DNA of 64,000 nucleotides, from positions 124,001-188,000 of the forward strand of contig NZ_JBHRYB010000005.1 in assembly GCF_042648445.1 (NCBI RefSeq), given 5' to 3'. Below are positions 36,041-44,556 of the stretch, one piece after another (the stretch's first letter is position 1; each line of letters starts with the position of its first letter). The notes beneath the pieces were generated by a model, which was not told the origin of the DNA, searched no databases, and was given only the letters and a program-made list of their open reading frames with translations. The position numbers and the translations under genes are program-made. This DNA is from Bacterioplanoides pacificum (GTDB lineage Bacteria; Pseudomonadota; Gammaproteobacteria; Pseudomonadales; Oceanobacteraceae).

Positions 36041-36994
36041 CTATTCAGCCGCCTGCTCGAGCTCAGAAAAGGCCATATCGACATCACTGATAACCCGGTT
36101 ACGGCCGCCGTGTTTGGCCTGATAGAGCGCCTTGTCGGCGCGTTGTACCAGGCTGTCGCGATCGTCATCCCCGCGTAAGGTCGCACAGCCAATACTGGCA
36201 GAAATCTGCAGCTCGCCTTTGGGTGCATTAAAGATCAGGGCGGCAATGCTCATGCGGATACGTTCAGCAATGCGTAAGGCACCGGACTGATCGGCACTGC
36301 TGAGCATCACCAGAAACTCTTCCCCGCCATAACGGAAACACATATCTGTCTGGCGAATACAGCTGCAAATGCAGTCTGCGGCGTCTTTCAGTACTTTATC
36401 GCCTGTGCTGTGGCCGTGCTGATCGTTCACTTGTTTAAAATAATCCAGATCCAGCATTAATACTGACAGCTGCTGGCCATGGCGTTTGGCCAGTTCCAGC
36501 TCCCGGCTCAGGGTTTTATCCAGCGCGACGCGGTTGCCGGCACCGGTCAGGGGGTCGCGGAATGCTGCGGCCAACGCTTCGTGATAACGCAGCGCATTAC
36601 GCATCGGATACACCAGTGTGGTTAACAGACCTTCCAGGTTTGCCAGCTCGTGTTCGCGGAATCGGGTAGAACGATGGAAGGTCAGATCACCCATGTAGTC
36701 CTGCTGGGTTTGTAACCGGTAACTGACCGAGTGAGGGCTGGTTTTTCCCTGGCTTTGCAGAATGTTGTTGCCTGCGTGATTGTAGCTTAAACCGTCTACC
36801 AGAACCGCCTGCTGAATTTCGCGGAAAAAAATCTCCAGCAGTTGTGACAGCTCCAGCGTGGTCTGTAATTTGCCCGACAGTTTTAGCAACAGCTCCGGGC
36901 GCAGATCGGGCTTGGGCGCAAGTTCCCCGATGGATGTAACAGCCTTATCTTCTCGTAATTGTGCGCGGCCGTTGCTGTGTAAAGGACTCACCAT
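36041..36994 (-). CDS. Diguanylate cyclase with N-terminal sensor region
   Basis: Synthesises c-di-GMP from GTP, cytoplasmic, 317 residues. The N-terminal 145 residues look GAF-like without TM segments (LEIFFREIQQAVLVDGLSYN). A short helix leads into the cyclase domain starting DPLTGAGNRVALDK. The active site is YGGEEF, and the metal Asp is in LMLDLDYFKQVND. An RxxD inhibitory site is not obvious five residues before GGEEF (RQTDMCFRYGGEEF does contain RQTD, so product inhibition is possible). Third c-di-GMP-type protein in the window. Confidence 0.92.
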   Translation of the reverse strand: MVSPLHSNGRAQLREDKAVTSIGELAPKPDLRPELLLKLSGKLQTTLELSQLLEIFFREIQQAVLVDGLSYNHAGNNILQSQGKTSPHSVSYRLQTQQDYMGDLTFHRSTRFREHELANLEGLLTTLVYPMRNALRYHEALAAAFRDPLTGAGNRVALDKTLSRELELAKRHGQQLSVLMLDLDYFKQVNDQHGHSTGDKVLKDAADCICSCIRQTDMCFRYGGEEFLVMLSSADQSGALRIAERIRMSIAALIFNAPKGELQISASIGCATLRGDDDRDSLVQRADKALYQAKHGGRNRVISDVDMAFSELEQAAE

Positions 36995-37332
36995 GAGCTA
37001 CCTCGTACCTGGCAAAAAATTCTTACAACGGCAGAAGCTATTTTTGTGCCAGTATTTTTTAAGTGTAAATATCCTTTAAAAACAATAGGTTATGAATTCT
37101 ATTTAAGAAGAGTGTCTGAATGTTGGCTGTTTGACGGTCTTGGTTATTTTGTAGCTGACAATAAAATGACTGTTTTAATGGTCCGGGACGGCAGTTTGGT
37201 GGCGTCTGAGTTACCCTGCCAAGTTGTCTAACCTGACAGGCTGATTGATTGACGCGCTTGTAGCGAACGGAATGGCATGCTGTAGCGGCAAGGCGGCAAT
37301 ATTTTGTTAGCCGTTGCCGCCGCTTGCCGCTG
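36995..37332. other. AT-rich intergenic region
   Basis: Holds the promoter side of the cyclase gene and the 3' hairpin of endA (37284-37331). The middle part is AT-rich. A 61-codon open frame (37046-37231) has no ribosome-binding site or family resemblance, so I do not call it a gene. Confidence 0.4.
37284..37331 (-). terminator. Hairpin directly after the endA stop codon
   Basis: Two-block stem (AGCGGCAAG with CTTGCCGCT; GCGGCAA with TTGCCGC; 2-nt bulge) closes a 14-nt loop. It begins 1-2 nt after the endA stop on the minus strand, without a clear U-tract. The plus-strand copy starts with GTAG (37282-37285), as REP elements do, so it may be a solitary REP-like unit. Confidence 0.5.
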
Positions 37333-38025
37333 TTAGCAATCGCTGATGAAAGGGTTGCGGTTGCCCTGGATCTGTTCGATTAACCGGTTGCGACGACATT
37401 CCCAGCGCCCCGGAGGATGTTGTTTATGCCAGGCCTGATACAGCCGCTGCTCAGCGCCCGACAGTTTCAGTGTGTATTGCCTGGCCATGTACAGATACGC
37501 GCGGGCAATCGCGCCACGGCTGTTACCGGGGGGCTGTACTTTTTTCGCTTTAAAATCGACCAGCATGTTGCATTGGCCATATTGGGTGGCCAGCCCGTTC
37601 CAGTCGCTGAAGCGGTAGTTGGAGCGGTCGCCATTAACCTCACCGATAGCGGGCACCAGATTGTGCATGTCACCTTCCATGCGCCTGAACAGCGGGTCTT
37701 TTTTGCAGGCTTTGCGGCCACCCTGCTGCCAGCACTGGCGCTGATGGCCAAAGGCCCAGGCGGGTACAATATGCTCCCACTCAATGCGGTTGGCGCGCTT
37801 TTGTTGTTTACGCACCTGATAGCCGCAACCGTTTAAATCCGGCAGCAGTTTTTTGCCCTGATAGCGAAAATCACAGCCGCAATAAAAACTGCTCTGATGT
37901 TCGCCCTGGTACAGCTGCTTCAGTTGTTTTTTCGCCTGGCGGAAGGACAGTGGTTCGGCACTGCTGTTGCTAAAGAACAACAGTGTTAAAAATATTAATA
38001 GTATTCTGGACAGCAGGGCGGGCAT
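37333..38025 (-). CDS. endA: Secreted endonuclease I
   Basis: Periplasmic or extracellular nonspecific DNase, 230 residues. A signal peptide covers about residues 1-23. The His-Me finger active site is visible: RIEWEHIVPAWAFG (catalytic His), then GDMHNLVPAIGEVNGDRSNYRFSD and NSRGAIARAYLYM. Cys pairs (YCGCDF, CGYQV, CWQQGGRKAC) would form the disulfides typical of Vibrio/E. coli EndA. Length and motif order match the family. It may provide phosphate or nucleotides from extracellular DNA. Confidence 0.93.
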   Translation of the reverse strand: MPALLSRILLIFLTLLFFSNSSAEPLSFRQAKKQLKQLYQGEHQSSFYCGCDFRYQGKKLLPDLNGCGYQVRKQQKRANRIEWEHIVPAWAFGHQRQCWQQGGRKACKKDPLFRRMEGDMHNLVPAIGEVNGDRSNYRFSDWNGLATQYGQCNMLVDFKAKKVQPPGNSRGAIARAYLYMARQYTLKLSGAEQRLYQAWHKQHPPGRWECRRNRLIEQIQGNRNPFISDC

Positions 38026-38141
38026 AAATAACTCAGATACAACTCAGATTCTGATAGGGAGGCGCCATTGTAATGCCATCACAAACCACGGGGAAGATGG
38101 TATGATGGCGACCATTCATTTAATCGTTATCAGGTAGCAAT

Positions 38142-38531
38142 ATGTCTAAAAGCTTCGAAGCTCAGGGAATCATCCACTCGATCGATCAGACCCGGGAATA
38201 CGGTCAGAACGGTTTCACCAAACGTGAGTTTGTGATCAAGCTCAGTGGTGATGGGGAAAATCCGGATTACCCGAATTATGTGGCGCTGGAGCTGATTAAA
38301 GACAAGTGTGCGCTGATGGATGCTTTTCAGATTGGTGATGAAGTTCAGGTGACCTTTAACCTGTCTGGCCGGTTATGGAGTGCACCGGGCAAGCCGGAAA
38401 AATGTTTTACCAGCTTACAGGCCTGGAAAGTGGAACGTGCGGGTGTGCAACCGGGCGGCCAGAATTACGATATGGGCGCCTTCAGTGCCCCGTCCGCAGG
38501 CCCGGCATTTGATGACGATGTACCGTTCTGA
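38142..38531 (+). CDS. DUF3127 OB-fold protein with SSB-like C-terminal tip
   Basis: Cytoplasmic protein of 129 residues. The body matches DUF3127, an OB-fold family best known from Bacteroidetes (GIIHSIDQTREYGQNGFTKR, FVIKLS, FQIGDEVQVTFNLSGR, LQAWKVE). A Gly/Pro/Ser linker ends in FDDDVPF. This almost reproduces the DDDIPF tip by which SSB recruits DNA-repair and replication partners. A role as a nucleic-acid-binding accessory protein that docks SSB-interacting proteins follows by inference. CAGGTAG precedes the ATG; a strong bidirectional terminator follows. Confidence 0.75.
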   Translation: MSKSFEAQGIIHSIDQTREYGQNGFTKREFVIKLSGDGENPDYPNYVALELIKDKCALMDAFQIGDEVQVTFNLSGRLWSAPGKPEKCFTSLQAWKVERAGVQPGGQNYDMGAFSAPSAGPAFDDDVPF

Positions 38532-38560
38532 TTACTGCCGATCTGATTATTTCAGGCGGT

Positions 38561-38603
38561 AATAAAAAACCGGAAATGAGCGAATCATTTCCGGTTTTTT
38601 ATT
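38561..38603. terminator. Bidirectional intrinsic terminator
   Basis: 19-bp perfect stem (core ACCGGAAATGA) with a GCGAA pentaloop and A/T flanks. Shared by the DUF3127 gene and the convergent aminotransferase gene. Confidence 0.88.
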
Positions 38604-38623
38604 ACCTCGCCGACGACAGCAGG

Positions 38624-39751
38624 TTACAGAATCTGATCGATAACCTTTTCTAAGCGCTCGACAGCACCGTCGATATCGTGCAGTTTGTCCAGGCCAAACA
38701 AGCCGATGCGGAATGACTGGTAATCGTCACCTTCATCACACATCAGCGGTACGCCGGCTGCGGCCTGCATGCCTAAGGCGGCAAACTTTTTGCCGTTTTG
38801 CATCTCGGCATCGGTGGTGTAATTCACGACAACACCGGGTGCTTTAAAGCCTTCTGCGGCAACGCTGTTAATGCCTTTGCTTTCCAGCATAGCGCGTACA
38901 CGTTTACCCAGTTCGATCTGTTCGTCACGTACTTTATCGAAACCATATTGTTTGGTTTCCAGCATAGTGTCGCGGAATTTGGTCAGGGCATCGGTTGGCA
39001 TGGTGGCGTGGTAAGCATGGCCGCCATTCTCGTACGCCTGCATAATCAGGTGCCACTGTTTCAGGTTGGTGGCGAAGCTGCTGCTGGTGGTGGTTTCCAT
39101 AACGTCCACAGCCGCCTGGCTCATCATTACCAGTGCCGCGCAAGGAGAAGAGCTCCAGCCTTTCTGTGGTGCGCTGATTAATACGTCGACGCCGACGGCT
39201 TTCATGTCTACCCATAACGTGCCGGATGCAACACAATCGAGTACAAATAACCCACCGACTGAATGTACGGCATCGGCCACAGCTTTCAGGTAGTCGTCCG
39301 GCAGAATCATGCCGGATGCAGTTTCTACGTGAGGGGCAAACACCAGGTCGGGTTTTTCCGCTTTAATCGTGGCGACGACGTCGTCGATCGGAGCCGGAGC
39401 AAATGGCGCCTGTGCGCCTTCTGTTGTGCGTTTGGCCGTCATCACCGTGCTGGATGCCGGGATATTGCCCATATCGAAAATCTGGGTCCAGCGGTAGCTG
39501 AACCAGCCGTTACGGATAACCAGCGTTTTTTTGTCCTGCGCAAACTGACGGGCCACCGCTTCCATGCCATAGGTGCCACCACCCGGAACCACAACCACAG
39601 CATCGGCGTTATAAACCGACTTCAGCGTGGCTGAGATATCGTTCATCACGCCCTGAAACTGTTTTGACATATGGTTGAGTGAGCGGTCGGTAAATACCAC
39701 GGAATATTCGAGTAAGCCTTCCGGGTCCAGGTCGGGAAGTAAGCCGGCCAT
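38624..39751 (-). CDS. Class V PLP aminotransferase (alanine-glyoxylate type)
   Basis: PLP-dependent enzyme of 375 residues related to serine-glyoxylate / alanine-glyoxylate / phosphonate aminotransferases. The N-terminus (LLPDLDPEGLLEYSVVFTDRSLNHMS) is followed by PGGGTYGMEAVARQF, a cofactor phosphate contact. FVLDCVASGTLWVDM supplies the PLP pyridine Asp, and SAPQKGWSSSPCAALVMM the Schiff-base Lys. The C-terminal FRIGLFGLDKLHD is intact. The amino-acid pair used cannot be told. It lies downstream of yciK on the same strand, separated by a hairpin. Confidence 0.85.
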   Translation of the reverse strand: MAGLLPDLDPEGLLEYSVVFTDRSLNHMSKQFQGVMNDISATLKSVYNADAVVVVPGGGTYGMEAVARQFAQDKKTLVIRNGWFSYRWTQIFDMGNIPASSTVMTAKRTTEGAQAPFAPAPIDDVVATIKAEKPDLVFAPHVETASGMILPDDYLKAVADAVHSVGGLFVLDCVASGTLWVDMKAVGVDVLISAPQKGWSSSPCAALVMMSQAAVDVMETTTSSSFATNLKQWHLIMQAYENGGHAYHATMPTDALTKFRDTMLETKQYGFDKVRDEQIELGKRVRAMLESKGINSVAAEGFKAPGVVVNYTTDAEMQNGKKFAALGMQAAAGVPLMCDEGDDYQSFRIGLFGLDKLHDIDGAVERLEKVIDQIL

Positions 39752-39856
39752 ACAGAGTGTCTCCTGCGCGTTTGCGCTCTGATTAATCGGTAATATCCTG
39801 ACGGATTAGATAGGAAAAGCACCTCGCCGTAAAGGGTGACGGCAGGGAAAGACAGT

Positions 39857-39884
39857 CTCCGCAGTGGCAACAGCCACAGCGGAG
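39857..39884 (-). terminator. Hairpin downstream of yciK
   Basis: 12-bp stem with one A-A mismatch (CTCCGCAGTGGC/GCCACAGCGGAG), AACA loop, 22 bp past the yciK stop; only a weak U-tract. Confidence 0.5.
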
Positions 39885-39905
39885 TTATCTGCTGATATGG
39901 GGTGA

Positions 39906-40682
39906 CTATTTTTTCGGTTGGGCATCAATGCTTTGTTTGTGTACGGCAACCGACTGCGGCGACATCAGATACATATACAACGGCATAATGGCGTCCGCTT
40001 CGGGCACCTGGCTCGGGTGTTCGCTGGGGTAAGCGGCAGCGCGCATCTGGGTGCGGGTGCCGCCTGGGTTGATGCAGTTAACACGTACTTCTGAGGTGTT
40101 TTCCAGTTCTTCTGCCAGCACCTGCATCAGACCTTCGGTGGCAAATTTAGAAACCGAATAAGCGCCCCAATAAGCACGGCCCTGACGACCGACGCTGGAG
40201 GTGGTGAAAATTACCGAGGCGTCTTTGGGTGCCTGACGCAATAACGGCAACAGATGTTTCATTAAAATAAACTGACCGTTGACGTTAATCTGCATCACCT
40301 TTTGCCAGGTGGTCCAGTCGTAGTTATCCAGTGGGGTGCGCTGACCTAACACGCCGGCATTTAATAATACGCCATCTAAATGGCTGAAGTTTTCTTCGAT
40401 TAAGTTGGCCAGTTCACGGAATTTTTCTTCGTCGGTTTCTTCCAGGTCGAAAGGTAATACCGCAGGTTGAGGCAGGTTTTCAGCTTCGATTAAATCATAA
40501 GTGTCATTTAATGCTTCCTGAGTACGGCCCAACAGCAGAACGGTTGCACCTGCTCGTGCGTAGGTCAGCGCTGCTGTACGACCAATGCCGTAACCGGCAC
40601 CCGTGACGAGAATGACGCGGCCTTTTAAAACCTGTTCTTGTTGTGCCTGTGCAACAGGCTTTAATTGGCTAATATCGATCAT
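39906..40682 (-). CDS. yciK: YciK family SDR oxidoreductase
   Basis: Short-chain dehydrogenase of 258 residues, cytoplasmic. Motifs are VTGAGYGIGRTAAL, LLNAGVLG, TTSSVGRQGRAYWGAYSVSK (catalytic Ser, Tyr and Lys) and NPGGTRTQMRA. The end QSVAVHKQSIDAQPKK is characteristic of YciK. In Pseudomonas it forms a cluster with ubiG and mupP, as here. The physiological substrate is unknown. Confidence 0.92.
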   Translation of the reverse strand: MIDISQLKPVAQAQQEQVLKGRVILVTGAGYGIGRTAALTYARAGATVLLLGRTQEALNDTYDLIEAENLPQPAVLPFDLEETDEEKFRELANLIEENFSHLDGVLLNAGVLGQRTPLDNYDWTTWQKVMQINVNGQFILMKHLLPLLRQAPKDASVIFTTSSVGRQGRAYWGAYSVSKFATEGLMQVLAEELENTSEVRVNCINPGGTRTQMRAAAYPSEHPSQVPEADAIMPLYMYLMSPQSVAVHKQSIDAQPKK

Positions 40683-40720
40683 TGTGTTTGCTTCGTAATT
40701 TACTTATCTGAATTCGGTTT

Positions 40721-41401
40721 TTATTTATTTGCTGTCAGCTGTTGCAATAGCGCCTCAGGCGTATCGATAATGGCATCCGCCTGCCAGTTCTCGGCACTGT
40801 CACCGGCTTCGATGTAACCGAAGCTGGCCGCCAGGGTAAACATCTGAGCCGCCTGGCCGGCTTGTATATCGCGGATATGATCGCCCACGTACCAGCATTG
40901 CTGTGCGTTAAGCCCTAACAGGTCGGCTGCTTTTAACAGCGGCTCCGGGTCTGGTTTGGATTTTGCCACGTCATCCGGGCAAACCACGACATCACAGTGA
41001 ATGTGAAGCTTATTCAGTAACACTTCGGTATAGAGCCGGGGCTTATTGGTGACAATGCCCCAACGAATGCCGTGCTTTTGCAGCTCGGGTAGGACTGCAT
41101 CAAAGCCCGGGAAGTAACCACTTAAGTTGCCGATATTGTCCAGGTACCGATCGAGAATCTGCTGGCGGTGGTCGATAAACACCTGTGGGGCGTTTGCCAG
41201 ATCGCGGCCGGCCTGATCTGGGTAGTCGAACGTCAGGCGGGTCAGGGCCGCACCGCCATTGGACACCTGCTGGCGAATGGTTTCATCGGCCAGTTCGGCT
41301 TTGCCCTGTTCTTTGCGCAGGCCATTCACCACGGCAAAAAAATCCGGTGCGGTATCGACCAGGGTGCCGTCTAAATCAAACAGAATTGCTTCAGGCTTCA
41401 T
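40721..41401 (-). CDS. mupP: N-acetylmuramic acid 6-phosphate phosphatase (MupP-type HAD)
   Basis: HAD-superfamily phosphatase of 226 residues. Motif I is DLDGTLVDT (Asp nucleophile plus general acid), motif II VTNKP, motif III KSKPDPEP, motif IV VGDHIRDIQAG. Sequence alone would read phosphoglycolate phosphatase (Gph). The position between ubiG and yciK is that of Pseudomonas mupP, which dephosphorylates MurNAc-6P in cell-wall recycling and affects AmpC induction. It overlaps the ubiG stop by 4 bp (ATGA), so the two are translationally coupled. Confidence 0.82.
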   Translation of the reverse strand: MKPEAILFDLDGTLVDTAPDFFAVVNGLRKEQGKAELADETIRQQVSNGGAALTRLTFDYPDQAGRDLANAPQVFIDHRQQILDRYLDNIGNLSGYFPGFDAVLPELQKHGIRWGIVTNKPRLYTEVLLNKLHIHCDVVVCPDDVAKSKPDPEPLLKAADLLGLNAQQCWYVGDHIRDIQAGQAAQMFTLAASFGYIEAGDSAENWQADAIIDTPEALLQQLTANK

Positions 41402-42126
41402 TCGCCTGTGCCTTCTGTTTTCTGGGCCGCCATCAGATAGTTCACATCCACATCATTATCTTTTAAGCGGTAGATCTTGGTGATTGGGTTATAAACCATC
41501 CCCGTCATATCGGTAACCGCTAAACCTGCTTGGCGACACCAGCGGGTCATTTCACTCGGTTTAATAAACTTGTGGTAGTCGTGCGTACCGGTCGGAACCA
41601 GGCGCAGTAAATATTCCGCACCAATAATGGCAAACGCATAGGATTTAGGATTGCGGTTGATGGTCGAGAAAACCACCTGGCCTCCGGGTTTAACCAGTTT
41701 GCTACAGGCCTGAATAATAGAAAGCGGATCGGGAACGTGTTCCAGCATTTCCAGGCAGGTTACCACATCAAATGATGCAGGCTGTTGTTCTGCCAGCTGT
41801 TCTACCGCAATGCATTGATAATCGACGTTAACACCGCTTTCCAGGGCATGCAGTTTGGCGGTGTTTAAATTAGCCTGACCCATGTCGATGCCGGTGACGT
41901 CAGCGCCTCGTTGTGCCATGGCTTCGGCCAGAATGCCGCCGCCACAGCCGACGTCCAACACTTTTTTGCCGGCCAGGTGCACCAGACCGTCGATGTAATT
42001 AGTACGCAACGGGTTGATTTCGTGCAGTGGTTTAAATTCGCTTTCTTCATCCCACCAGCGTGTGGCCAGGGCTTCAAATTTTGCGATTTCTGCGCTGTCT
42101 ACATTCTGCGCTTTTTCAGTGCTCAT
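41398..42126 (-). CDS. ubiG: Ubiquinone biosynthesis O-methyltransferase UbiG
   Basis: SAM-dependent methyltransferase that carries out both O-methylations in ubiquinone synthesis. It has 242 residues, the standard length. The N-terminal ALATRWWDEESEFKPLHEINPLR is the UbiG signature, shown here in a continuous but short segment FKPLHEINPLR. The SAM motif is VLDVGCGGGILAEAMA, followed by ADVTGIDM and CLEMLEHVPDP. The KFIKPSEMTRWC region matches the membrane-interacting insertion. AGGG-like site precedes the ATG. Confidence 0.95.
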   Translation of the reverse strand: MSTEKAQNVDSAEIAKFEALATRWWDEESEFKPLHEINPLRTNYIDGLVHLAGKKVLDVGCGGGILAEAMAQRGADVTGIDMGQANLNTAKLHALESGVNVDYQCIAVEQLAEQQPASFDVVTCLEMLEHVPDPLSIIQACSKLVKPGGQVVFSTINRNPKSYAFAIIGAEYLLRLVPTGTHDYHKFIKPSEMTRWCRQAGLAVTDMTGMVYNPITKIYRLKDNDVDVNYLMAAQKTEGTGE

Positions 42127-42205
42127 ATCTTTTCCCTAATTCTCAGGAATAAGTCGCCGGAGTAATTAAGCCGCCGGGAACATATCTTCAGAGTTTAAAG
42201 CAGAG

Positions 42206-42286
42206 ACTTTTTCGAGAGCAGCAACAGGATGTTGCGATCGCCCGGTAGGTACATGGACGTGCCTTCTGGGAGACGGTAGAAAAAGT
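42206..42286 (+). repeat. Structured dispersed repeat, copy A (between mtaD and ubiG)
   Basis: An 81-bp element bounded by ACTTTTTC and GAAAAAGT. Two internal hairpins are visible: GCAACAGGATGTTGC (42220-42234), and AGGTACATGGACGTGCCT (42246-42263), whose arms are slightly imperfect. A second, inverted copy lies at 48451-48537. The internal block is highly similar between copies; the outer stems differ in sequence but remain complementary. Likely a REP/MITE-like or structured RNA element. The same segment extends to AGAGACTTTTTC / GAAAAAGTGTCT as a 12-bp outer stem. Confidence 0.65.
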
Positions 42287-42312
42287 GTCTGTTTTGAACC
42301 CTTCAATTCATT

Positions 42313-43635
42313 TTAATGTTGCGAAATTTTCTTTTGCCATTGCGCAGCATTGGCAATTAACTGTTGCTCATCCAGGCCAGTACTTTCAGTGAGCTGGCCT
42401 TTCTCTAATAACGCTTTTCCCGCCACCCAGACATACTCGGTGGCGCGGCTGGAGTCGGTGTACACCAGTTGGGAGATTGGGTCGTACAACGGGCTCTGGC
42501 CCAGTTGCGCTAAATTCACGGCTTGTAAATCGGCCTGTTTACCCGCTTCCAGTGAACCCACCTGATCTTCGATGCCCAGTGCTTTGGCGCTGCCGATGGT
42601 CGCCATTTCCAGTGCCTGCCAGGCCGGCAAGGCGGCGGCATCCTCAGCGACTGCTTTAGCCAGCATGGCGGCGGTTTTCATTTCGCCCTGAATATTCAGA
42701 TCATTGTTACTCGCTGCGCCATCGGTGCCCAGGCCCAGATTAATACCCTTGCTTAGCAGTCTGGCGGTTGGGCAAAAACCACTGGCCAGCTTTAAGTTGG
42801 ATTCCGGACAATGCACAACCGAAGCACCGCTTTGCTGCAGAATCTGTATGTCGTCGTCAGAAATCTGCGTCATATGCACGCAGCTGACCCGTTCGGTTAA
42901 AAAGCCCAGTTCGGCCAGGCGCTGAGTCGGACGTTTGCCGCTTTGTTCCAGGCTTTGAGCGACTTCAAACGCGGTTTCATGCAGGTGAATCTGTACCGGA
43001 ATATCCAGTTGGTCGGCCAGCATGGTGATGTGTTTCAGTGGCTCGTCTGACACTGTGTAGGGTGCGTGTGGTCCAAGCCCCAGTGTGATGCGTGGCTGAT
43101 TATGAAATTGCTTGTGAGCGGCCAGGGCTTTGTCGATGTAGTCGTCGGCGTTTTGCGCGAAATTGGTTGGAAAATCCAGAATAGGGGTAAAGCTGACGTT
43201 GCGGATGCCGCTGTCAATCGCGGCCTGAACCCCGGACTGCGGATAAAAATACATATCGGCATAGCTGGTGGTGCCACATTTTAACATCTCGGCGATGGCC
43301 AGGCGGGTGCCCTGATGAACAAATTCTTCACTGACCCAGCGGCCCTCGGCTGGCCAGATGTGCTGGTTCAGCCAGGTCATCAACGGCAGGTCATCCGCCA
43401 GGCCGCGGAATAATGACATTGCGGCATGGCCGTGGGCGTTCACATAGCCTGGCAGTAAAATATGATCATTTAACTCAACAACCTGGTCAGCTTCATGGCT
43501 GGTGGCGTGTTGATCCTGAATGGCCAGAATCTTACCGTCTTTCACAAATACCGCCTGGTTGTGCAGTATGGTGCGGCTGTGAGAGGCGCTTAATGGTGCA
43601 ACCCAGTGTGCGTTAATCTGAATATCGGCCTGCAT
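42313..43635 (-). CDS. mtaD: 5-methylthioadenosine/S-adenosylhomocysteine deaminase (TRZ/ATZ family)
   Basis: Zinc-dependent amidohydrolase that deaminates methylthioadenosine and S-adenosylhomocysteine. It has 440 residues. The metal-binding motif is YVNAHGHAAMSLFRG, with later His in IHLHETAFE and the conserved HCPESNLKLASG and LGTDGAASNNDL (metal Asp). Size and motifs fit Pseudomonas PA3170, which lies at the same position beside ubiG. In Pseudomonas mtnA separates this gene from gyrA; here parDE occupies that interval. Confidence 0.9.
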   Translation of the reverse strand: MQADIQINAHWVAPLSASHSRTILHNQAVFVKDGKILAIQDQHATSHEADQVVELNDHILLPGYVNAHGHAAMSLFRGLADDLPLMTWLNQHIWPAEGRWVSEEFVHQGTRLAIAEMLKCGTTSYADMYFYPQSGVQAAIDSGIRNVSFTPILDFPTNFAQNADDYIDKALAAHKQFHNQPRITLGLGPHAPYTVSDEPLKHITMLADQLDIPVQIHLHETAFEVAQSLEQSGKRPTQRLAELGFLTERVSCVHMTQISDDDIQILQQSGASVVHCPESNLKLASGFCPTARLLSKGINLGLGTDGAASNNDLNIQGEMKTAAMLAKAVAEDAAALPAWQALEMATIGSAKALGIEDQVGSLEAGKQADLQAVNLAQLGQSPLYDPISQLVYTDSSRATEYVWVAGKALLEKGQLTESTGLDEQQLIANAAQWQKKISQH

Positions 43636-43723
43636 GTATCAGGGTTCCGGATTTGCTAATCAAAGTGGTGGGAGAGTATATCCGATTTCCCGGTAAGCTC
43701 AGAGTGCCTGATGATTCACTTTT

Positions 43724-43740
43724 TTGGCAAAGTTTGCCAA
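43724..43740. promoter_or_regulatory. Probable ParD operator palindrome
   Basis: TTGGCAAAGTTTGCCAA is a perfect 8+1+8 palindrome ending 31 bp before the parD ATG. ParD-type antitoxins autoregulate by binding palindromes in this position. Confidence 0.6.
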
Positions 43741-43771
43741 GATGGGTGATCGGATAGTTGGAGGAATACCT

Positions 43772-44035
43772 ATGGCGACGATGAACATCTCTCTGCCGGA
43801 TAGCCTGAAAGCCTGGGCGGAACAACACAGCCGCGAAGGACAATATCGTAATACCAGTGATTATGTTCGTGACCTGATACGCAAAGATCAGCAGCGCCTT
43901 GATAAGGTTGCTCATATGCAAAAGCTGGTCGACGAAGGCTTTGCCAGTGGTGTCGGTAAGCGCTCTATGTCTGATATTCGTGAACAGGCATTGGCCATTG
44001 CAGAAGGTCGGGCTGAATATCCTGCATCGGAATAG
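43772..44035 (+). CDS. parD: ParD-family antitoxin
   Basis: Ribbon-helix-helix antitoxin of 87 residues that binds DNA and neutralises ParE. The ATG at 43772 has GGAGG at 7-nt spacing, so upstream in-frame codons are rejected. The N-terminal ATMNISLPDSLKAWAEQHS is the RHH strand and helix; YRNTSDYVRDLIRKDQQRL is the second helix. The C-terminal toxin-binding part contains VDEGFASGVGKRSMSDIR. Together with the downstream ParE it forms a type II toxin-antitoxin operon. Confidence 0.9.
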   Translation: MATMNISLPDSLKAWAEQHSREGQYRNTSDYVRDLIRKDQQRLDKVAHMQKLVDEGFASGVGKRSMSDIREQALAIAEGRAEYPASE

Positions 44036-44046
44036 CGATTGTAATC

Positions 44047-44343
44047 ATGCTCTATCTACTAACTGAAGCGGCAGAGCGGGATGTGCTTGATATCTACTTA
44101 TATGGATATCAGGCTTTCGGCCAACAGCAGGCTGATATTTATCACGATGTATTAGAGAAGACATTCGAATTTCTCGCGCTCAACCCTTATGCAGGAAGCA
44201 AGCGCCCCGAACTGGATGTCCGGATGATGGCGGAACCCATATGGATACATCCTGTTCGGTCACATCTGGTTGTTTACATGATTGGTAATGACAAAACGGT
44301 TTGTATCGTACGTGTACGACATGCCCATGAAGATTGGCTATAA
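44047..44343 (+). CDS. parE: ParE-family toxin
   Basis: RelE/ParE-superfamily toxin of 98 residues; plasmid-type ParE poisons DNA gyrase. Motifs are LTEAAERDVLDIYLYGYQAF at the N-terminus, ALNPYAGSKRPEL and the C-terminal VYMIGNDKTVCIVRVRHAHED, including the conserved Arg and a His. It starts 11 bp after parD. The pair sits directly upstream of gyrA, which encodes the family's classical target. Confidence 0.88.
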   Translation: MLYLLTEAAERDVLDIYLYGYQAFGQQQADIYHDVLEKTFEFLALNPYAGSKRPELDVRMMAEPIWIHPVRSHLVVYMIGNDKTVCIVRVRHAHEDWL

Positions 44344-44479
44344 ATGTTCCGGGCAACAAAACCTGCCTGTTTTTTAATCACTGCTAGTCACCTGTCTAAA
44401 AGCAAAAATCGCTGACAGCGCGATACAGGGCCTCTCAGGGCTATTTGCCTGTTTTTCTTCGGTTTTCAGGCGCTAACTG

Positions 44480-44488
44480 TGGTATGCT
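44480..44488 (+). promoter_or_regulatory. Extended -10 element upstream of gyrA
   Basis: TGGTATGCT matches TGnTATnnT. It lies 69 bp before the gyrA ATG; no good -35 is seen. Confidence 0.4.
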
Positions 44489-44556
44489 CCCGAACCTTGA
44501 AAAATATAGCGGCCGCTTGGGTCGCAGCCTCTCAGAAAGGAACAGGTCAGATATCT

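Noticed and set aside
37046..37231. 61-residue hypothetical gene
   Set aside because: No ribosome-binding site, no family resemblance, in an AT-rich promoter region.
44479..44556. N-terminal extension of GyrA
   Set aside because: It overlaps the -10 element; Met at 44557 has a good ribosome-binding site and matches known GyrA starts (Tyr122, Ser83 numbering then agree with E. coli).
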